A stretch of DNA of 14,534 nt from Methanobacteriota archaeon. Its GTDB lineage: Archaea; Thermoplasmatota; Thermoplasmata; RBG-16-68-12; EA-27. The notes below the pieces were generated by a model that saw only the letters and a program-made list of their open reading frames with translations, did no database searches and had not been told where the DNA came from. The stretch covers positions 1 through 14,534 of the forward strand of contig JACQPO010000143.1 in NCBI GenBank assembly GCA_016207545.1. Direction: 5' to 3'. The translations under genes and the position numbers were made by a program. Positions within the stretch are counted from its first letter, which is position 1, and each line of letters begins with the position of its first letter. Shown piece after piece: positions 14,533 to 14,534 of the stretch.

Positions 14533-14534
14533 CC

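Overview
The window looks like a compact, GC-rich archaeal chromosome segment. I infer a high-GC member of the Thermoplasmatota or a related euryarchaeal lineage. The archaeal signs are a TreT-type trehalose synthase beside a sugar ABC transporter, an NreA DNA-repair protein, a protein carrying the proteasome alpha-subunit signature, and short AT-rich TATA-like boxes (CTTAA, CTTATAT, CCTTTTAGG and similar) about 25-30 bases before many start codons, mostly with no Shine-Dalgarno sequence. The lineage is inferred from gene content and promoter style, not from a phylogenetic marker. No RNA gene, insertion sequence, CRISPR array or repeat was seen, and no gap between genes exceeds about 112 bases.

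Left part (1-7600). After a methionine sulfoxide reductase A gene comes a sugar uptake and trehalose cluster. treT (minus strand) diverges from a MalK-type ABC ATPase (plus strand), which is followed by a stand-alone amylo-alpha-1,6-glucosidase-like catalytic domain. Facing these two, and nearly touching them end to end, is a minus-strand pair: a membrane-anchored sugar-binding protein and a single 647-residue protein holding both permease halves (MalF fused to MalG). Together these give a complete importer (binding protein, fused permease, ATPase), a glycosidase for oligoglucoside breakdown and an enzyme that makes or breaks trehalose. The content resembles the trehalose/maltose cluster of Thermococcales, but the permeases are fused, a glycosidase is added and no TrmB regulator is visible.

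Right part (7700-14534). This part holds mostly single-gene units: a GNAT acetyltransferase (minus), a DUF255/YyaL thioredoxin-fold protein (plus), NreA (plus), a hotdog thioesterase (minus), an MFS transporter (plus), a divergent proteasome alpha-like protein (minus) and a gamma-class carbonic anhydrase homologue (minus, at the window edge). Convergent genes overlap or abut: NreA and the thioesterase share 19 bases, and the MFS and proteasome-like stop codons are adjacent.

The most unusual items are the proteasome alpha-like protein, which keeps the N-terminal signature but lacks the pocket lysine that binds the activating ATPase; the MalF-MalG fusion; and the glycosidase reduced to its catalytic domain inside the transporter cluster.
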